DNA from: Planctomycetota bacterium
GTDB taxonomy: Bacteria > JAJVIF01 > JAPKYR01
NCBI GenBank assembly: GCA_030673355.1
Contig: DAOVJF010000144.1
Coordinates: forward strand, 1-6,778
Direction of reading: 5' to 3'
DNA length: 6,778 nt
How positions within the stretch are numbered: the stretch's first letter is position 1; the number at the start of each line of letters is the position of its first letter. A program made the translations under genes and the position numbers. The notes under the pieces were generated by a model. It was not told the DNA's origin. It was given only the letters and a program-made list of their open reading frames with translations, and made no database searches. Shown piece after piece: positions 4,685 through 6,778 of this stretch.

Positions 4685-6778
4685 ATGCCTGATGAAATGG
4701 ACATAGCCCGACGATTCTCGCTCGATACGCTCGAATACGATATCGTGGTTGACAAGCTTGCGGGGTCGACACAATCTCCTCTCGGTTTCGAGCTTGCTGA
4801 AAAAATCCTGCCCGGTACGGACGGAAGTGAAATCGAGATTCGACTTGATTACACTGACGATGCCCGGAGATTTTTCGATCACGAAAGCGCACTTCCAAGC
4901 TTCCAGGGGATAAATGATATTCGAATGCAGGTTGCCAGAGCGGGAAAGGGTGGAATCTTAAGCGCTTCGGAACTCTGGAGGATCAACGCCACTATAAAAT
5001 CGACCAGGTCGGTACGGCACGTAATCAGGGAAGCACAATGGGAATATAAACAGCTTACAAGGGAAGCCCAGCGACTTGGGTTGTTCCCGGAGATCGAGGA
5101 CGCTCTCGATCACGCGATACATCCCGATGGTGACATTCTCGATCGCGCGTCATCCGAGCTAAGGCGAATTCGTCATGATCTTGGCCGCGAACGTGAACGC
5201 GCTGAACGTGTCCTTTCCAGTATGATCTCGAAATTTACGGGCAAAGGATATTTAAGGGAAGCGAATTACACCGTAAAAAATGGCAGGTACGTTCTTCCAT
5301 TCAGGCAGGATTGCCAGAAGAATGTCAAGGCAATCGTACAGGCGCGCTCGTCGGCGGGCGCGACAGTTTTCCTGGAACCATACGAGCTTGTCGAACGTAA
5401 CAACCGCCTGAGCGAACTTAAGGGAGAGGAAGAAACAGAGGTAGCAAGGATACTCGCGGAACTGTCCGCGCGGGTGGGAACGCACGCGGATGAACTTCGA
5501 AGCACGATTGATACGGTGGCGTTTCTTGACTATGTATTTGCATGCGGACGATTATCGCGTGAATGGAAAGGCACAAGAGTAAAAAATTCAAGTTCCATAG
5601 TAATAAAAATGGCCCGGCACCCGATGATCCCTTATGATGAGGTCGTGCCGGTGGACATTCATTACCCTGGAAAAGCGCGAACGCTGATTATTTCGGGTCC
5701 CAATGCCGGCGGGAAAACCGTGGCACTGAAAACAATCGGGCTGTTCTCGCTGATAAATCAATCCGGTCTTCATGTGCCCTGCCGGGATGACAGCGAACTC
5801 CCGGTTTTTGGAAGTATACATGCCGATATCGGTGACCAGCAGTCAATCGAATGGAACCTGTCCAGTTTCTCAGCTCATATCGAACTTATCAAGAGGATGT
5901 TTACAAGCCTTGCGACGGATGGTCATCTGCCGGGACTGGTCCTTCTCGATGAAATAGGCCGTTCCACCGATCCCCAGGAAGGGAGTGCTTTAAGCCTGTC
6001 CGTAATCGAGAAGCTTCTCGAAACCGATTGTTTTACGGCAGTCACAACGCACCTTCCTGCAATTAAAAACCTGGTTCTGTCCAGGGATGAAAGGGTCGCG
6101 GGGGCGAGCGTGGAATTTGATCTTGAGAACGCGATGCCGAAATACACGATCAGGATCGGGTCGCTCGGTGCAAGCTACGCGATCGCGATCGCGAGAAGGC
6201 TGGGGCTTGATGAGGATGTCTTGTCTCGCGCCGGGGAACTTCTTGCGGTTAAGGGTGACGACCTGCTCTCAGTCGATATACCAGGCCTGAAGCAGCAGGT
6301 GGAAAATCTGGAGGAGGATGTAACCAGGGCGAACGTAGCGAAAGACAGGGCTGTCCGGGACCTCCGGTCGATGATCGCGCTCGAGCGGCTTATAATGCTC
6401 GCGGCAATTGAAAATGCCGGGAAGGTTACTCGTGAAGCTGAAAGTAAACTTGAAGAAGCAGGAAAGATCGCTGCGAACCTCCCGCACAGACTCGATCGTG
6501 ATGCGATCAAGGATGATCTGAAAGTCATCCGTTCATACGGCGAAAAGCTTCGAAGAACCGCCGATCTCCTGTCAGCCCCGATTACCGGGGGGACCTCCGG
6601 TGAGGCAGGAGGACCAGAATCAGATGTTGAGAAACTTGAAGAAGGGAAACCTGTATGGATTATGTCCCTCAGGCGTGAAGCGGAACTGGTCGAGCTGTCA
6701 AAAAACCGCGCCACAGTTGTAATTGGTGATAAACGATTGAAGATTCCTCTCGACCAGTTGAGACCGTTGAAGGAGGAT
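4685..6778 (+). CDS. mutS2: MutS2 family ATPase, missing the C-terminal end (runs off right edge)
   Basis: The frame is open for 698 codons from an ATG at 4685 to the edge. Its N-terminus (SLDTLEYDIVVDKLAGSTQSPLG) matches MutS2, which lacks the mismatch-recognition domain of MutS. Residues about 90-300 form the core and clamp helices with SAGATVFLEPYELVERNN. The ATPase follows: Walker A GPNAGGKT (338-345), ADIGDQQSIEWNLSSFSAH, Walker B LVLLDE (418-423), the ABC-type signature region STDPQEGSAL (427-436), and the switch histidine H456 in TTHLP. All key residues are intact. Residues about 525-600 are a charged coiled-coil-like stretch, and 654-695 (GKPVWIM to PLDQL) resemble the KOW-like segment that precedes the Smr nuclease domain. 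MutS2 proteins are usually near 780-790 residues, so the Smr domain is expected just beyond the window. Known family roles are suppression of recombination and, in Bacillus, rescue of collided ribosomes. There is no Shine-Dalgarno sequence at the start; a second in-frame ATG at 4697 has none either. Confidence 0.96.
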   Translation, partial: MPDEMDIARRFSLDTLEYDIVVDKLAGSTQSPLGFELAEKILPGTDGSEIEIRLDYTDDARRFFDHESALPSFQGINDIRMQVARAGKGGILSASELWRINATIKSTRSVRHVIREAQWEYKQLTREAQRLGLFPEIEDALDHAIHPDGDILDRASSELRRIRHDLGRERERAERVLSSMISKFTGKGYLREANYTVKNGRYVLPFRQDCQKNVKAIVQARSSAGATVFLEPYELVERNNRLSELKGEEETEVARILAELSARVGTHADELRSTIDTVAFLDYVFACGRLSREWKGTRVKNSSSIVIKMARHPMIPYDEVVPVDIHYPGKARTLIISGPNAGGKTVALKTIGLFSLINQSGLHVPCRDDSELPVFGSIHADIGDQQSIEWNLSSFSAHIELIKRMFTSLATDGHLPGLVLLDEIGRSTDPQEGSALSLSVIEKLLETDCFTAVTTHLPAIKNLVLSRDERVAGASVEFDLENAMPKYTIRIGSLGASYAIAIARRLGLDEDVLSRAGELLAVKGDDLLSVDIPGLKQQVENLEEDVTRANVAKDRAVRDLRSMIALERLIMLAAIENAGKVTREAESKLEEAGKIAANLPHRLDRDAIKDDLKVIRSYGEKLRRTADLLSAPITGGTSGEAGGPESDVEKLEEGKPVWIMSLRREAELVELSKNRATVVIGDKRLKIPLDQLRPLKED

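Noticed and set aside
4559..4898. Reverse-strand ORFs spanning the terminator and the mutS2 start
   Set aside because: They cross a strong terminator hairpin and overlap the conserved N-terminus of MutS2, with no ribosome site or recognisable protein.
6179..6193. Two overlapping GCGATCGC palindromes in mutS2, as in cyanobacterial HIP1 sites
   Set aside because: They simply encode the family-conserved YAIAIARRLGL stretch, and I saw no general scatter of GCGATCGC elsewhere in the window.
1..6778. Apparent excess of GATC (about 48 by hand count, against roughly 26 for random sequence)
   Set aside because: Many lie in frequent GAT-C and TCGAT codon contexts, the count is manual, and codon use alone could explain it; it does not by itself show Dam-type methylation.

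Overview
This is a bacterial chromosomal fragment with four protein genes, two of them cut by the window edges. The two complete genes encode predicted exported lipoproteins, which suggests a diderm organism. Base composition looks moderate, and the mutS2 gene appears somewhat richer in G+C than the left half. I cannot name the phylum. The proteins are readable by family but divergent, and the long exported protein built from Ig-like and thioredoxin domains would fit an uncultured or deep-branching lineage (inference).

Layout. Positions 1-589 (minus strand, cut at the left edge) hold the N-terminal 196 codons of a membrane-anchored HDOD-domain signalling protein; a possible 15-codon leader ORF lies just upstream of it. 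Positions 590-778 form a divergent promoter region. Positions 779-2674 (plus) encode a lipoprotein of the YyaL/SPATA20 (DUF255, thioredoxin-like plus helical toroid) family whose CxxC site is replaced. Positions 2675-2919 are a 245-base intergenic region with two candidate promoters, a short palindrome and an mRNA leader that can be drawn in two competing folds. Positions 2920-4575 (plus) encode a lipoprotein with an unassigned beta-rich N-terminal part, an Ig/cadherin-like domain and a C-terminal TlpA/ResA-like thioredoxin domain with an intact WCPPC site. A strong intrinsic terminator follows at 4614-4644. From 4685 to the right edge (plus, cut) is mutS2, without its C-terminal Smr domain.

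How the genes might work together. The two lipoproteins are neighbours in the same direction, both exported, and both carry a thioredoxin fold, one with and one without the redox cysteines. A shared envelope role (cytochrome maturation, disulfide handling, or assembly of a surface structure) is possible but is inference. The HDOD gene and mutS2 look unrelated to them: the first is divergent and the second is separated by a terminator. I saw no mobile element, CRISPR array, tRNA, rRNA or recognisable defence or biosynthetic system. The best candidates for something new are the active-site-less exported DUF255 protein, its pairing with the Ig-thioredoxin lipoprotein, and the structured leader between them.
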